DNA from: Dongia_A sp035695765
GTDB lineage: Bacteria > Pseudomonadota > Alphaproteobacteria > Dongiales > Dongiaceae
Direction of reading: 5' to 3'
DNA length: 64,000 bases
Assembly: GCA_035695765.1 (NCBI GenBank)
Contig: DASRRI010000127.1
Coordinates: 22,156 to 86,155 of the forward strand
Below the pieces are notes generated by a model. It was given only the letters and a program-made list of their open reading frames with translations, had not been told where the DNA came from and searched no databases. Made by a program: the position numbers and the translations under genes. Every line of letters starts with the position of its first letter. Position 1 is the stretch's first letter. This document shows, piece after piece, positions 1-7,977 of this stretch.

Positions 1-777
1 CTGGGGCGCAAGTTTCCACGCTCGGCCAAGGAGCTTGCACCGGTCCTGAAGAAACATCGGTTGAAGCTGGTCTCCGGCTGGTATTCCGCGAATCTGCTGG
101 AGCGCGATGCGAAGACGGAGATCGCAGCGATGAAGGATCACCTGGCATTGCTGCGGTCGATGGGCGCGGAAGTGATGGTGTTCGCCGAGACCACCGGCGA
201 GATCATCAACCAGGTCGGCGCGCCGATCAGCCGCCGTCCGAAGGTGAAGAATGCCGCCGGTTGGAAAAGCCTCGGCAGCCTCTTTACCGAAGTCGCCCGC
301 TACATGCGCGACAATGGCGTGCAGATGGCGGTGCATCACCACATGGGAACGGTGGTGGAAACGCAGCAGGATGTCGACCGGTTAATGGAGAATAGCGGCG
401 AAGCCGTGGGGCTACTGCTCGATACCGGCCACATGACCTTTGCCGGCGGCGACCCGATCGCGGTCGCGCGCAGATACGCAGATCGCATCAAGCACGTGCA
501 TTGCAAGGATATCAGGCGTTATGCCCTGGCGGCGTGCAAGCAGCGCGACGTCAGCTTTTCCGAGGCGGTGCTGTGCGGCATCTTCACCGCGCCCGGCGAT
601 GGCTTGGTGGATTTCAAGGCGGTGTTCGATGTGCTGGCAAAGGCCAAATATAGCGGCTGGCTGGTCCAGGAGGCCGAGCAGGACCCCCGCATCGCCCACC
701 CCGCCAGCTACGCGGCGCTCGGTCGCGCGCACCTGGCGCAGCTGTGCGCCGGCGCGAAGATGAAATTGGCGGCTTAG
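1..777 (+). CDS. iolE: Myo-inosose-2 dehydratase (IolE-like), 5' end outside window
   Basis: The reading frame is already open at base 1, so the start and about 40 N-terminal residues lie upstream. The in-window first residues (LGRKFPR) match the part of IolE before its conserved LVSGWYS segment. The protein is a xylose-isomerase-like TIM barrel. Likely divalent-metal ligands are in MGTVVET, LLLDTGH, KHVHCKD and VQEAEQDP, and GDGLVDF near the C-terminus is typical of the family. IolE dehydrates 2-keto-myo-inositol to a trione in cytoplasmic inositol catabolism. The convergent LacI-type gene starts its stop codon one base away, so a shared sugar theme is plausible. A generic sugar-phosphate isomerase/epimerase is the alternative. 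Confidence 0.85.
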   Translation: MGRKFPRSAKELAPVLKKHRLKLVSGWYSANLLERDAKTEIAAMKDHLALLRSMGAEVMVFAETTGEIINQVGAPISRRPKVKNAAGWKSLGSLFTEVARYMRDNGVQMAVHHHMGTVVETQQDVDRLMENSGEAVGLLLDTGHMTFAGGDPIAVARRYADRIKHVHCKDIRRYALAACKQRDVSFSEAVLCGIFTAPGDGLVDFKAVFDVLAKAKYSGWLVQEAEQDPRIAHPASYAALGRAHLAQLCAGAKMKLAA

Positions 778-778
778 T

Positions 779-1804
779 TCAGCTCTGCGGCAGATTCTCC
801 CGCAGGTAGATGGTGACCGGCGTCTCCAGCGGCACTTCGGCATCGGGGACGCGGCGGTTGTAGTGCAGCAGCAGCTGGACGGCGCGCAGGGCTTCGACCT
901 GCGGGTTCTGGTCGAGGACCGCGTCCATCAATCCGTCGGTCAGCAATTCACGATGGACGTCGGTCATTTCGTGGCTGATCAACACCACCTCGCCGCCCTT
1001 GCCCAATCCGCGCAGCGCGCTCGAGATGCCGCGGCTGCCGACGGAGATGTTGTAGATGCCGCGCAGGTTGGGAAAGCGCTTGAAGGCTTCGCGCGTCAGC
1101 TTCTCGGTGCGCTCCTGCTGCTCCTGGCTTTCGACCGTCGCCACCACCTCGCAGGATGGAAAGCGCCGGCGCAGGACGCCGCGGAAGCCGCTTTCGCGCT
1201 CCTCATGACCGATGAAGTCGTGCATGCCGCTGACCACCAGGAGCTGCCCGCCCTGCGGCCCTAGGAAACGGCCCATCAATTCACCGGCGACGCGCCCGGC
1301 TACGCGATTGTCGCTGCCGACATAGGCGATGCGGCCGCTGGCCGGCAGGTCGCTGGCGACGGTGACGATCGGGATGGTCTTGCTGACGGCCTTCAAGGCT
1401 GCCGTGATACGCGGATGGTCGTAGCTCAGGATCACCAGCCCATCCGCCTTGTCGGTCGCGCGGTGGATCGCGCGTGCGACCGCCGCCGGCTCCAGGCTGT
1501 CGAAATAATGCAGCAGGCACATGACGCGCTGCGCCTCATAGGCACGCTGCGCGCTCTGGAACGCGGTCTTGAGGGCGCCGTGATAGGGGTTGCTAGGATT
1601 CTGGATCAGGATCGCGATGCGCAGCCAGCGCATCGGGAGGTCGTCCAGCGCGCGGTCGATCTTCAGCTTGCGCGCCCATTCCAGCACCCGCCGTGCGCGT
1701 TCCTGCCGCACGCCGCCGCGGCCATTCAGCACGCGGTCGACCGTTGCGACCGAAACCTGCGCCGCCGCCGCCACGTCCTGGATGGTTGTCTTGCGCTGCA
1801 TCAT
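779..1804 (-). CDS. LacI-family transcriptional regulator
   Basis: This 341-residue protein has an N-terminal helix-turn-helix (residues about 4-25, VSVATVDRVLNG) followed by a periplasmic-binding-protein-like effector domain (about 60-335) with IAILIQNPSNPYH, the LVILSYDHPRI segment and YNISVGSRG. The DNA-reading helix is of standard type. The hinge helix region (KLKIDRALDDLP) lacks the usual Leu-Ala pair, so minor-groove contact may differ from classical LacI. It is convergent with the inositol gene iolE. A perfect 16-base palindrome lies 46 bases upstream of the start and could be its own operator. The ligand is probably a sugar or cyclitol (inference from the neighbour and fold). Two consecutive ATGs (1804 and 1801) are possible starts. 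Confidence 0.88.
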   Translation of the reverse strand: MMQRKTTIQDVAAAAQVSVATVDRVLNGRGGVRQERARRVLEWARKLKIDRALDDLPMRWLRIAILIQNPSNPYHGALKTAFQSAQRAYEAQRVMCLLHYFDSLEPAAVARAIHRATDKADGLVILSYDHPRITAALKAVSKTIPIVTVASDLPASGRIAYVGSDNRVAGRVAGELMGRFLGPQGGQLLVVSGMHDFIGHEERESGFRGVLRRRFPSCEVVATVESQEQQERTEKLTREAFKRFPNLRGIYNISVGSRGISSALRGLGKGGEVVLISHEMTDVHRELLTDGLMDAVLDQNPQVEALRAVQLLLHYNRRVPDAEVPLETPVTIYLRENLPQS

Positions 1805-1849
1805 GCGGCCAGTCTAGCTTGAGGGGTTCCCTGCCCGAATTCTAGCAGA

Positions 1850-1865
1850 TGATGGAATTCCATCA
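1850..1865. promoter_or_regulatory. Perfect 16-bp palindrome, candidate LacI-family operator
   Basis: The sequence TGATGGAATTCCATCA is perfectly self-complementary and sits between the divergent LacI-type regulator and the KTSC gene. LacI-family operators are 14-20-base palindromes, commonly near the promoter of the regulator itself. The AATT centre differs from the usual CG centre of the family, so assignment to this regulator is inference. Confidence 0.5.
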
Positions 1866-1917
1866 AAACGCTCAATGACGCAGGGAACCGGCGGCTCTTG
1901 CATCCGGTTCAATAGCC

Positions 1918-2130
1918 ATGCCCAGGGAAATCGTCGACTCCGCCGCCATTGCAGCCGTCGACTACGACGAGCAGCGTCAACAGCTCGACATCGAGCTGAC
2001 GACCGGCCGCGTCTACCGGTATCTCGACGTGCCGCCGGCCACCTATGAGGCATTCATGGAAGCAGAGTCAAAGGGCCGCTTCTACAACGACCACGTTCGC
2101 GACGACTACGTCTGCGTCCGCCTCAGCTAA
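1918..2130 (+). CDS. KTSC domain-containing small protein
   Basis: This 70-residue protein fits the KTSC domain (PF13619) along its whole length: SAAIAAVDYDEQRQQL, then a central strand with YRYLDVPPATYEAFM, then the closing SKGRFYNDHVRDDYVC. KTSC proteins are small, probably cytoplasmic, and have no settled biochemical function; some are fused to RNA- or nucleotide-binding enzymes. The ATG is the only sensible start. The stop codon directly abuts the stop of the convergent RidA gene with no spacer. Confidence 0.85.
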   Translation: MPREIVDSAAIAAVDYDEQRQQLDIELTTGRVYRYLDVPPATYEAFMEAESKGRFYNDHVRDDYVCVRLS

Positions 2131-2565
2131 TCACAGCGGCCTGTACGCCACACAATCGATCTCGATCTTGGCGTCGATCATCAGCGGCGATTGCACGGTC
2201 GAGCGCGCGGGCGGGATGTCGGGGAAATAGCTGGCATAGATCTTGTTGAAGCTCCAGAAATCGCGCGCGTCGGCTAGCCAGACGTTGCATTTGATCACGT
2301 CGTCCAAGGTGCAACCGGCCTTTTCCAGGATGCGGCGCAGATTCTCGATGGTCTGGCGCGTCTGCACGATGATGCCGCCATCGACCAGGTCGCCATTCTC
2401 GCCATACGCAACTTGCCCTGAGACGTAGACGAAATCGCCGGCGCGGATCGCGGGGCTGAAGGGCAGCGACTGACCGCCGGCGCCGGACCTGGGCGCGCCG
2501 ATCTGGATCTTGAGCGACTTGTTCGCGACCGCGATGTTCGCGCCGCCTTTGTTTTTCCGAATCAT
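2131..2565 (-). CDS. RidA/YjgF-family protein
   Basis: RidA-family trimeric enzymes hydrolyse reactive enamine/imine intermediates from amino acid metabolism, or act on related substrates. The core is recognisable: GDFVYVSGQVAYGENGDLVDGGI, TIENLRRILEKAGCTLDDVIKCNVWL, and PPARSTVQSPLMIDAKIEID. The Arg in PARST is the position that binds the carboxylate in archetypal RidA. I chose the ATG at 2565 because a GGGAG ribosome site stands 8 bases upstream; an in-frame start at 2616 adds 17 unrelated residues. This gives 144 residues, slightly longer than the usual 128 because of an N-terminal extension. It is divergent from an amino acid ABC transporter, which suggests a linked catabolic role. Confidence 0.85.
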   Translation of the reverse strand: MIRKNKGGANIAVANKSLKIQIGAPRSGAGGQSLPFSPAIRAGDFVYVSGQVAYGENGDLVDGGIIVQTRQTIENLRRILEKAGCTLDDVIKCNVWLADARDFWSFNKIYASYFPDIPPARSTVQSPLMIDAKIEIDCVAYRPL

Positions 2566-2663
2566 CAGCTGATCTCCCTGCACAGGCCGCTTAGGCATTG
2601 GCTCCGCTTGACTCACCTTCCATTGTCATAAGATAGTCGCGATGTCCATCCCCATGTAAGAGA

Positions 2664-2679
2664 TTCCAGCCGGTTGGAA
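2664..2679. promoter_or_regulatory. Near-perfect inverted repeat upstream of amino acid ABC operon
   Basis: TTCCAGCCGGTTGGAA pairs with itself except at one position in each arm and ends 39 bases before the ATG of the solute-binding protein. An IclR-family regulator is encoded at the end of the same operon, and many IclR-type sites are imperfect palindromes built on TTCC/GGAA arms. I infer autoregulation of the operon; nothing in the window proves it. Confidence 0.4.
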
Positions 2680-2718
2680 CACAGGATGGACGAGGCTTTG
2701 AAGATGGAGGGACAACCA

Positions 2719-3564
2719 ATGTCACACATGTTGCGCAATGCGGTGGTCGGGCTGGCGGCATTGGTCGCCGTCTCGGCAGGGCAGGCGATGGCCCAGGAAC
2801 AGAGCAAGCTGGATGAGGTGCTGGCGCGCGGGAAGCTGATCGTCGGAACAGGCAGCACCAACGCGCCCTGGCATTTCAAGGACGAGAGCGGCAATCTCGT
2901 CGGCTTCGACATCGACATCGCGAAGCTGGTCGCCAAGGGCCTGTTCGGCGACGACACCAAGATCGAGTTCGTCGACCAATCCTCGGATGCCCGCATCCCG
3001 AACGTGACCACTGGCAAGGTCGACATCACCTGCCAGTTCATGACGGTCACGTCGGAGCGCGCCCAGCAAGTCAACTTTACCATTCCCTATTATCGCGAAG
3101 GCGTTGCGTTGCTGGTGGCGGCGAATGGCAAGATGAAGACGTACGACGAATTGAAGAAGGCCGGCAGCGGCGCCACGGTTTCGGTGCTGCAGAACGTCTA
3201 TGCCGAGGATATGGTCCACGCCGCTTTGCCGGAAGCCAAGGTGGACCAGTACGACAGCGTCGACCTGATCTATGAGGCGCTGAATAGCGGCCGCGCCGAT
3301 GCGGCGGCTACCGACCAGTCCTCCGCCAAATGGCTGATCGTCACCACACCGGGCAAGTATCTGGATTCCGGCTACGGCTGGAACCCGCAGAGCTATTCCT
3401 GCGCGGTCAAGCGCGGCGACCAGGATTGGCTCAACTTCGTCAACACGACGCTGCATGAGGCCATGACCGGCGTCGAATTCGGCACCTATTCCGCCGCGTT
3501 CAAGAAGTGGTTCGGCGTCGAACTGGCGCCGCCGGCCATTGGCTTCCCGATCGAGTATCAGTAA
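2719..3564 (+). CDS. Polar amino acid ABC transporter, periplasmic solute-binding protein
   Basis: The 281-residue precursor has a signal peptide (residues 1-26, hydrophobic core AVVGLAALVAVSAG, cleavage after AMA). The mature part is a family 3 bacterial extracellular solute-binding protein: RGKLIVGTGSTNAPWHFKD, GFDIDIAKLVAKGLFG, TSERAQQVNFTIPYY, and the late AATDQSSAKW segment. These residues form the amino-acid pocket in this family. I chose the ATG at 2719 for its GGAGGG ribosome site 7 bases upstream. It is the first gene of an operon with two permeases, an ATPase, an IclR regulator and a sugar kinase. The exact substrate cannot be told from sequence; a polar amino acid or opine-like compound is likely. 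Confidence 0.9.
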   Translation: MSHMLRNAVVGLAALVAVSAGQAMAQEQSKLDEVLARGKLIVGTGSTNAPWHFKDESGNLVGFDIDIAKLVAKGLFGDDTKIEFVDQSSDARIPNVTTGKVDITCQFMTVTSERAQQVNFTIPYYREGVALLVAANGKMKTYDELKKAGSGATVSVLQNVYAEDMVHAALPEAKVDQYDSVDLIYEALNSGRADAAATDQSSAKWLIVTTPGKYLDSGYGWNPQSYSCAVKRGDQDWLNFVNTTLHEAMTGVEFGTYSAAFKKWFGVELAPPAIGFPIEYQ

Positions 3565-3603
3565 GACGGAGCACGACTAAAGCGCACAGCAAGGCCACCG
3601 CCC

Positions 3604-4266
3604 ATGGGCTATCATCTGAATTTCGGCGCCGTATGGCGGGACTTCGATCTGCTGCTGAGCGGGCTCGGCCTGGGCCTCGCTCTGGCGATCGTCTCCATAT
3701 TCGCCGGATGCTGGATCGGCCTGGTGGCGGCCTTCGCCATGAACGCGAAACGGCCTGCTTCGCGGCGTGTTGCCGGATGCTATGTCACCGCGATCCGCAA
3801 CACGCCGCTCCTGGTCCTGATCCTCTTCTCCTATTTCGTCCTGCCGCGCTTTGGATTTCGGATCGGCAAGGTCGAATCCTTCATCCTGACCCTGTCGATC
3901 TATGCCGGCGCGTATTTAACGGAAGTGTTCCGTGGCGCGCTACTGGCGCTGCCGCGCGGCCTGCGCGAAGCCGGGCTCGCCATCGGCCTCACCGAATGGC
4001 AGACCAAGGTCTGGATCATCATTCCGATCATGCTGCGCAATGCGTTTCCGGCCCTCGGCAACAATTTCATTTCGCTGTTCAAGGATACCTCGCTCGCCGC
4101 CGCCATCGCTGTTCCGGAGCTGACCTTCTATGCCCGCCAGATCAATGTGAATACGTTCCGCGTGATCGAGACCTGGTCTGTCGCAAGCCTCATGTATGTC
4201 GCCGCCTGCTACGTGATCGCCGCAGGCTTGCGCTTCATGGAGCGGCGTCTCGCGATTCCGCGTTGA
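3604..4266 (+). CDS. Amino acid ABC transporter permease (HisM/GlnP type), first copy
   Basis: The inner-membrane permease subunit has 220 residues, the normal length for the polar amino acid class. It has about five membrane segments (GLALAIVSIFAGCWIGLVAAF, LLVLILFSYFVLPRFG, IYAGAYLTEVFRGALL and two C-terminal helices). The cytoplasmic EAA loop that docks to the ATPase reads RGLREAGLAIGLTEW. It follows the binding protein by 39 bases and precedes a second permease by 7 bases, so the transporter is probably a heterodimer in the membrane. Confidence 0.9.
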   Translation: MGYHLNFGAVWRDFDLLLSGLGLGLALAIVSIFAGCWIGLVAAFAMNAKRPASRRVAGCYVTAIRNTPLLVLILFSYFVLPRFGFRIGKVESFILTLSIYAGAYLTEVFRGALLALPRGLREAGLAIGLTEWQTKVWIIIPIMLRNAFPALGNNFISLFKDTSLAAAIAVPELTFYARQINVNTFRVIETWSVASLMYVAACYVIAAGLRFMERRLAIPR

Positions 4267-4273
4267 CCGAACC

Positions 4274-4939
4274 ATGAGCGAGCTCCCGCAATTCGCATCG
4301 GAACTCTGGGTCTCGCGCTGGGCAATCGCGCAGGGGCTCGGCACGACCATCCTCATTTCGATGCTGGCGATCGTGCTGGGCACCATTCTCGGCACGTTTG
4401 TCGGACTCGTCCTGGTCTATAGTCGCTGGGTCTCGCGCTTCCTGGTCCGTATTTACGTCGATTTCGTGCGCGGGACACCAGTCTTCGTGCTGGTGCTGGC
4501 CAGCTTCTACCTGCTGTCGCAGATCGGCATCCAGCTGACGGCATTCCAGGCCGGCCTGTTTGCGCTGGTGATCTTCTGCAGCACCCATGTGGGGGAGAAT
4601 CTGCGCGGCGCACTCCTCAGCCTGCCGCGCGGCCAGACCGAGGCGGCCAAGGCGATCGGCCTTACCTTCCCGCAGCTCTTCGTCTATGTGCTGGCGCCGC
4701 AGGCGCTGCGGCAAGCGCTGCCTGCCTGGATCAACACCGCGACGGAGATGGTGAAAGCTTCGACCCTGCTCTCGGTCATCGGAGTTCTGGAGCTGCTGCT
4801 GGTAACCAAGCAGATCATCTCGCGCAATTTCATGAGCCTGGAATTCTACTTTACGGCCGGCCTGATCTATTTCCTGATCGATTACGCGATCGAACGGGCG
4901 GGCAAGGCTGTCGAACGGCGCATCGCGCTGCCCACCTGA
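4274..4939 (+). CDS. Amino acid ABC transporter permease, second copy
   Basis: This 221-residue permease is homologous in layout to the preceding one. Membrane segments include TILISMLAIVLGTILGTFVG, FVLVLASFYLLSQIG and a C-terminal YFTAGLIYFLIDYAI. Its EAA loop is RGQTEAAKAIGLTFPQ. It lies 7 bases after the first permease and 15 bases before the ATPase gene, so co-translation is likely. Together the two permeases form the channel of a polar amino acid importer. Confidence 0.9.
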   Translation: MSELPQFASELWVSRWAIAQGLGTTILISMLAIVLGTILGTFVGLVLVYSRWVSRFLVRIYVDFVRGTPVFVLVLASFYLLSQIGIQLTAFQAGLFALVIFCSTHVGENLRGALLSLPRGQTEAAKAIGLTFPQLFVYVLAPQALRQALPAWINTATEMVKASTLLSVIGVLELLLVTKQIISRNFMSLEFYFTAGLIYFLIDYAIERAGKAVERRIALPT

Positions 4940-4954
4940 CATAGAGCGAGGTCG

Positions 4955-5716
4955 ATGGCACAGCCGATCCTGCAGATCGAGAACCTGCACAAGAAGTTCA
5001 AGGATATCGAGGTCCTGAAGGGTGTCGATCTGTCGATGCAGGCGGGCGACGTCGTCTCCATCATCGGTTCCAGCGGATCGGGCAAGACGACGCTCCTGCG
5101 CTGCGTCAACATGCTGGAGGAGTTCCACCAGGGCCGCATCCTGATCGACAATGAGGAGATCGGCTATTCCGGCCCGCAGCACAAGGCGCGCAAGGAATCG
5201 GAGATCGCCCGCCAGCGCGCCATGACCGGCATGGTGTTCCAGCAATTCAACCTGTTCCCGCACATGACAGCGCTGCGCAACATCACCCTCGGCCTCACCA
5301 AGGTGAAAAAGCTGCCAGCGGAGGAGGCGAATTCCATCGCCGAAAAATGGCTGGCGCGGGTGGGCCTCCGGGACCGGCGCGACCACTACCCGGGTCAATT
5401 GTCCGGCGGCCAGCAGCAAAGGGTCGCCATCGCCCGCGCCGTTGCGATGAATCCCAAGGTCATGCTGTTCGACGAGGTGACCTCCGCCCTCGATCCCGAG
5501 CTGGTGAATGAGGTGCTGACCGTCATCAAGGATCTGGCCACGGAAGGGATGACCATGCTGCTGGTCACCCATGAGATGAAATTCGCCTTCGAAGTTTCCG
5601 ACCGTGTGGTATTCATGAACCAGGGCCGGATCGAGGAAGAGGGACCGCCCGAGGAACTTTTCCGCAAGCCGAAATCGCAAAGGCTGGCGGAGTTCCTGAA
5701 GAGCTCGAAATTTTGA
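4955..5716 (+). CDS. Amino acid ABC transporter ATP-binding protein
   Basis: This 253-residue cytoplasmic ATPase is of the GlnQ/HisP class. Walker A is GSSGSGKTT (about residues 33-41), the Q-loop lies in VFQQFNLFPHMTA, the ABC signature is LSGGQQQR, Walker B is VMLFDEVTSALD and the H-loop is LLVTHEM. The D-loop region carries Val where most family members have Pro (DEPTSALD), which is unusual, but the catalytic Glu is present. It energises the two permeases encoded just upstream. Confidence 0.93.
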   Translation: MAQPILQIENLHKKFKDIEVLKGVDLSMQAGDVVSIIGSSGSGKTTLLRCVNMLEEFHQGRILIDNEEIGYSGPQHKARKESEIARQRAMTGMVFQQFNLFPHMTALRNITLGLTKVKKLPAEEANSIAEKWLARVGLRDRRDHYPGQLSGGQQQRVAIARAVAMNPKVMLFDEVTSALDPELVNEVLTVIKDLATEGMTMLLVTHEMKFAFEVSDRVVFMNQGRIEEEGPPEELFRKPKSQRLAEFLKSSKF

Positions 5717-5728
5717 GGATCGGCGGGA

Positions 5729-6604
5729 ATGGCCCAGGCACAGAAAGTAGCACAGACCGGACGGCGTAGCGTCCCGGTGCGGAGAGCAGCGAAAGTCGAG
5801 CGTGCCAAGCCCGCGGAGGCGGCAGATGCCGGCGGGCGGACCCGCGGCATCGACCGCGCGTTCGAGATCCTCGAATGCCTGCACGATTCGAAGAAGCCGC
5901 TGCGGCCGAACGAGATCGCGATCGCCATCGGCGCGCCCAAATCCACCACCTATGACGTGGTCGGCTTGATGCTGAGCCGCGGCATCCTCGACCGCGCCGA
6001 TGCCGAGGGTCGCGTGTTCCTGGGCCGCCGGCTTTATCTGTTCGGCCTGTCGCACCTCACGCATTTCGACGTGATGCGCCTCGCCTCGGGCTACCTCGAC
6101 CATCTGTCGGAAGTCACGGGACAGACCGCGCAGCTCTGCGTTCTCGACAATCGCAAATATGTCGTCGCCCAGATGAAAGAGGGGGAGCGGCACTTCCGCA
6201 TCAGCTCCGATGTGGGCGAGCCTGTTCCGCTGCCGTGGACCGCTTCCGGCCGGGTGCTCGTCTCGCATCTCGATGACAAGGCGATCCTGAAGCTCATCCC
6301 ATCCGACGATTTCAAGCTGCCGGACGGCAAGAGGCTCAGCGAGCGGACGTTCCTGAAGGAAGTGGCTGAGGCGCGCCTCGAAGGCTTCTACTCCTGCGAC
6401 GGCACGTCCGGCCGTTTCACACACTGCTTCGCCACCGCCGTCTATGACGAGCAGAGGCAATGCGTCGCCACCCTCTGCCTGCTGACGCCGCGCGAAGAAG
6501 GGCTGCAGGAGCATGCGCGCTACAAGCGGGCCTTGATCGATGCGGCGCGGCAGATGACGACGCGCATCGGTGGCGAGCGGCCCGTCACCCAGCGCGGCGG
6601 CTGA
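5729..6604 (+). CDS. IclR-family transcriptional regulator
   Basis: The 291-residue protein begins with a basic, probably disordered extension (residues 1-33, rich in Arg, Lys and Ala). A winged helix-turn-helix follows (about 36-95, GIDRAFEILECLHDSKKPL, KSTTYDVVGLM) and then an IclR effector domain (about 105-280) with PLPWTASGRVLVSHL and SCDGTSGRFTHCFATAVYD. It lies 12 bases after the transporter ATPase and 24 before a KDG kinase, so it is likely a local regulator responding to a small carboxylate or amino acid derivative. A candidate operator sits ahead of the operon at 2664-2679. Confidence 0.88.
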   Translation: MAQAQKVAQTGRRSVPVRRAAKVERAKPAEAADAGGRTRGIDRAFEILECLHDSKKPLRPNEIAIAIGAPKSTTYDVVGLMLSRGILDRADAEGRVFLGRRLYLFGLSHLTHFDVMRLASGYLDHLSEVTGQTAQLCVLDNRKYVVAQMKEGERHFRISSDVGEPVPLPWTASGRVLVSHLDDKAILKLIPSDDFKLPDGKRLSERTFLKEVAEARLEGFYSCDGTSGRFTHCFATAVYDEQRQCVATLCLLTPREEGLQEHARYKRALIDAARQMTTRIGGERPVTQRGG

Positions 6605-6628
6605 TTGCAAGGACGGAGCGTTGCGCCC

Positions 6629-7561
6629 ATGAACAGGGTCGCATCCATCGGCGAATGCATGCTGGAGATCTCCGGCGCCGGGTCGGAGCCGGATCTGCGC
6701 CGGCTTGGCTTCGGTGGCGATACGCTGAACACTGCGGTCTACCTGGCGCGGTTGGGCGTGCCGGTCGACTACATCACAGCACTGGGCGATGATCCCTATA
6801 GCGCGCACATGATCGATGCCTGGCGCGCGGAATCAGTCGGCACAAAGCTGGTGCAGCGCGTCGCGGGACGGCTGCCAGGCCTCTATATGATCGAAGTGGA
6901 TGAAAAGGGTGAGCGCCGGTTCTTCTATTGGCGCCAGCAGGCACCAGCGCGCGACATCTTCGGCAATGACGGCACGGCGGACCTCTGCGACGCGCTGCTG
7001 AGCTATGACTGGCTGTATCTCAGCGGCATCAGCCTCTCGCTCTACGGCGAAGCGGGGCGGGAGCGGCTGTTCGACGTCTTGCGCCAGTTTCGCGCCAAGG
7101 GCGGCAAGGTCGCCTTCGACAGCAACTACCGCCCACGCGGCTGGCCATCCGTCGAGGTGGCGCGGCGGGAAATCCGCGATCAATTGGCGCTGACCGACAT
7201 GGTGCTCTCCAGCATTGAGGACGAGACCGGCCTCAACAACGTCAGCACTGCCGAAGAAGCATCCGACTTGATCCACACTCTCGGCCCCCGCACTGTCGTC
7301 ATCAAGCAAGGCGGGCAGGGCTGCGTCGTTTCGATCGACGGGCGCAAATCCACCGTGCCGGCCGTGAAGGTCGCGAAGGTCGTCGATGCGACAGGCGCCG
7401 GTGATTCCTTCAATGCCGGGTTCCTCGCCGCGACGTTCGCCGGCAAGAACGCCGCAGAGGCTGCCAAGCTCGGCCATCGCTGCGCCGCCATCGTGGTGGG
7501 CCATCACGGCGCGATCGTGCCGCGAGATGTCTTCCTGCAGATCCTCGGCTCCCATAAATGA
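6629..7561 (+). CDS. kdgK: PfkB-family sugar kinase, probable 2-dehydro-3-deoxygluconokinase
   Basis: The protein has 310 residues from the ATG at 6629 (AGGACGGAG lies 10 bases upstream); an earlier TTG at 6605 adds eight poor residues. The ribokinase fold is clear: N-terminal GECMLEISG, GFGGDTLNTAVYLARLG binding the sugar, and the signature DATGAGDSFNAGF with the catalytic Asp. The segment ALGDDPYSAHMI followed by GLYMIEVDEKGERRFFYWR is characteristic of KDG kinases, which phosphorylate 2-keto-3-deoxygluconate in hexuronate or galactonate degradation. It is the last gene of the ABC transporter operon. Another keto-sugar substrate is possible. Confidence 0.82.
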   Translation: MNRVASIGECMLEISGAGSEPDLRRLGFGGDTLNTAVYLARLGVPVDYITALGDDPYSAHMIDAWRAESVGTKLVQRVAGRLPGLYMIEVDEKGERRFFYWRQQAPARDIFGNDGTADLCDALLSYDWLYLSGISLSLYGEAGRERLFDVLRQFRAKGGKVAFDSNYRPRGWPSVEVARREIRDQLALTDMVLSSIEDETGLNNVSTAEEASDLIHTLGPRTVVIKQGGQGCVVSIDGRKSTVPAVKVAKVVDATGAGDSFNAGFLAATFAGKNAAEAAKLGHRCAAIVVGHHGAIVPRDVFLQILGSHK

Positions 7562-7722
7562 TATTGAAGCATTCGCATCTGAGCTAATACGGGCCGGCCA
7601 GTGATGCCGGCGCCGGATGCTGTCCGGCGGTGGCGTGCGGCTGCGCGCAAAGCTGCGGATGATCTAAAGATGCCGGGATTGCTGAAAGATCGAATGGATG
7701 GTTCTCGCGCGCACACTCTGCG

Positions 7723-7926
7723 CGCCGCGCCCACGCAGAGGGAACCGCTCTGCTGCGCTTCCGCATGGACCGGTCGGGCAAGGTGTTGAGCTACGCCCGC
7801 GCGCGTTCCGCCGGCTTCGACATGCTGGACGAAGAGGTGCTGGCGATGATCCGGCGGGCGCAGCCGCTGCCGGCGCTGTCGCCCGTTGCGCTGAAGGCGG
7901 TTGCAAATGAGAATGATTTGCATTAA
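7723..7926 (+). pseudogene. TonB C-terminal domain remnant
   Basis: One frame reads AEGTALLRFRMDRSGKVLSYARARSAGFDMLDEEVLAMIRRAQPLPALSP in continuous form up to TAA at 7926. This is the C-terminal domain of TonB, the inner-membrane link that powers outer-membrane iron receptors. The N-terminal anchor and proline-rich part are absent: in the same frame a stop occurs at 7660-7662, and the sequence between it and about 7720 is not TonB-like. No good start codon precedes the domain. I read it as the 3' end of a deleted tonB. It lies immediately before hemP and overlaps a Fur-like box, in line with a former haem or iron locus. (The motif above is given in parts AEGTALLRF, LDEEVLAMIRRAQPLP for quick search.). 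Confidence 0.7.
7903..7921. promoter_or_regulatory. Fur-like box upstream of hemP
   Basis: GCAAATGAGAATGATTTGC matches the 19-base Fur consensus at 13 of 19 positions, and its outer arms (GCAAAT/ATTTGC) pair perfectly. It lies 56 bases before the hemP start and overlaps the last codons of the tonB remnant. hemP-type genes are Fur- or Irr-controlled in many proteobacteria, so iron control is likely. Confidence 0.6.
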
Positions 7927-7977
7927 GACTCCAAACGCGGCGGCCGAGCGGGCCGTCGCTGCACGCGAAGATGAGCG

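Noticed and set aside
4235..6808. An 857-codon open frame on the minus strand opposite the ABC transporter and IclR genes
   Set aside because: It is the antisense of genes with full family motifs on plus; its translation is Arg/Gly/His/Gln-rich without domains, as expected for antisense of GC-rich codons.
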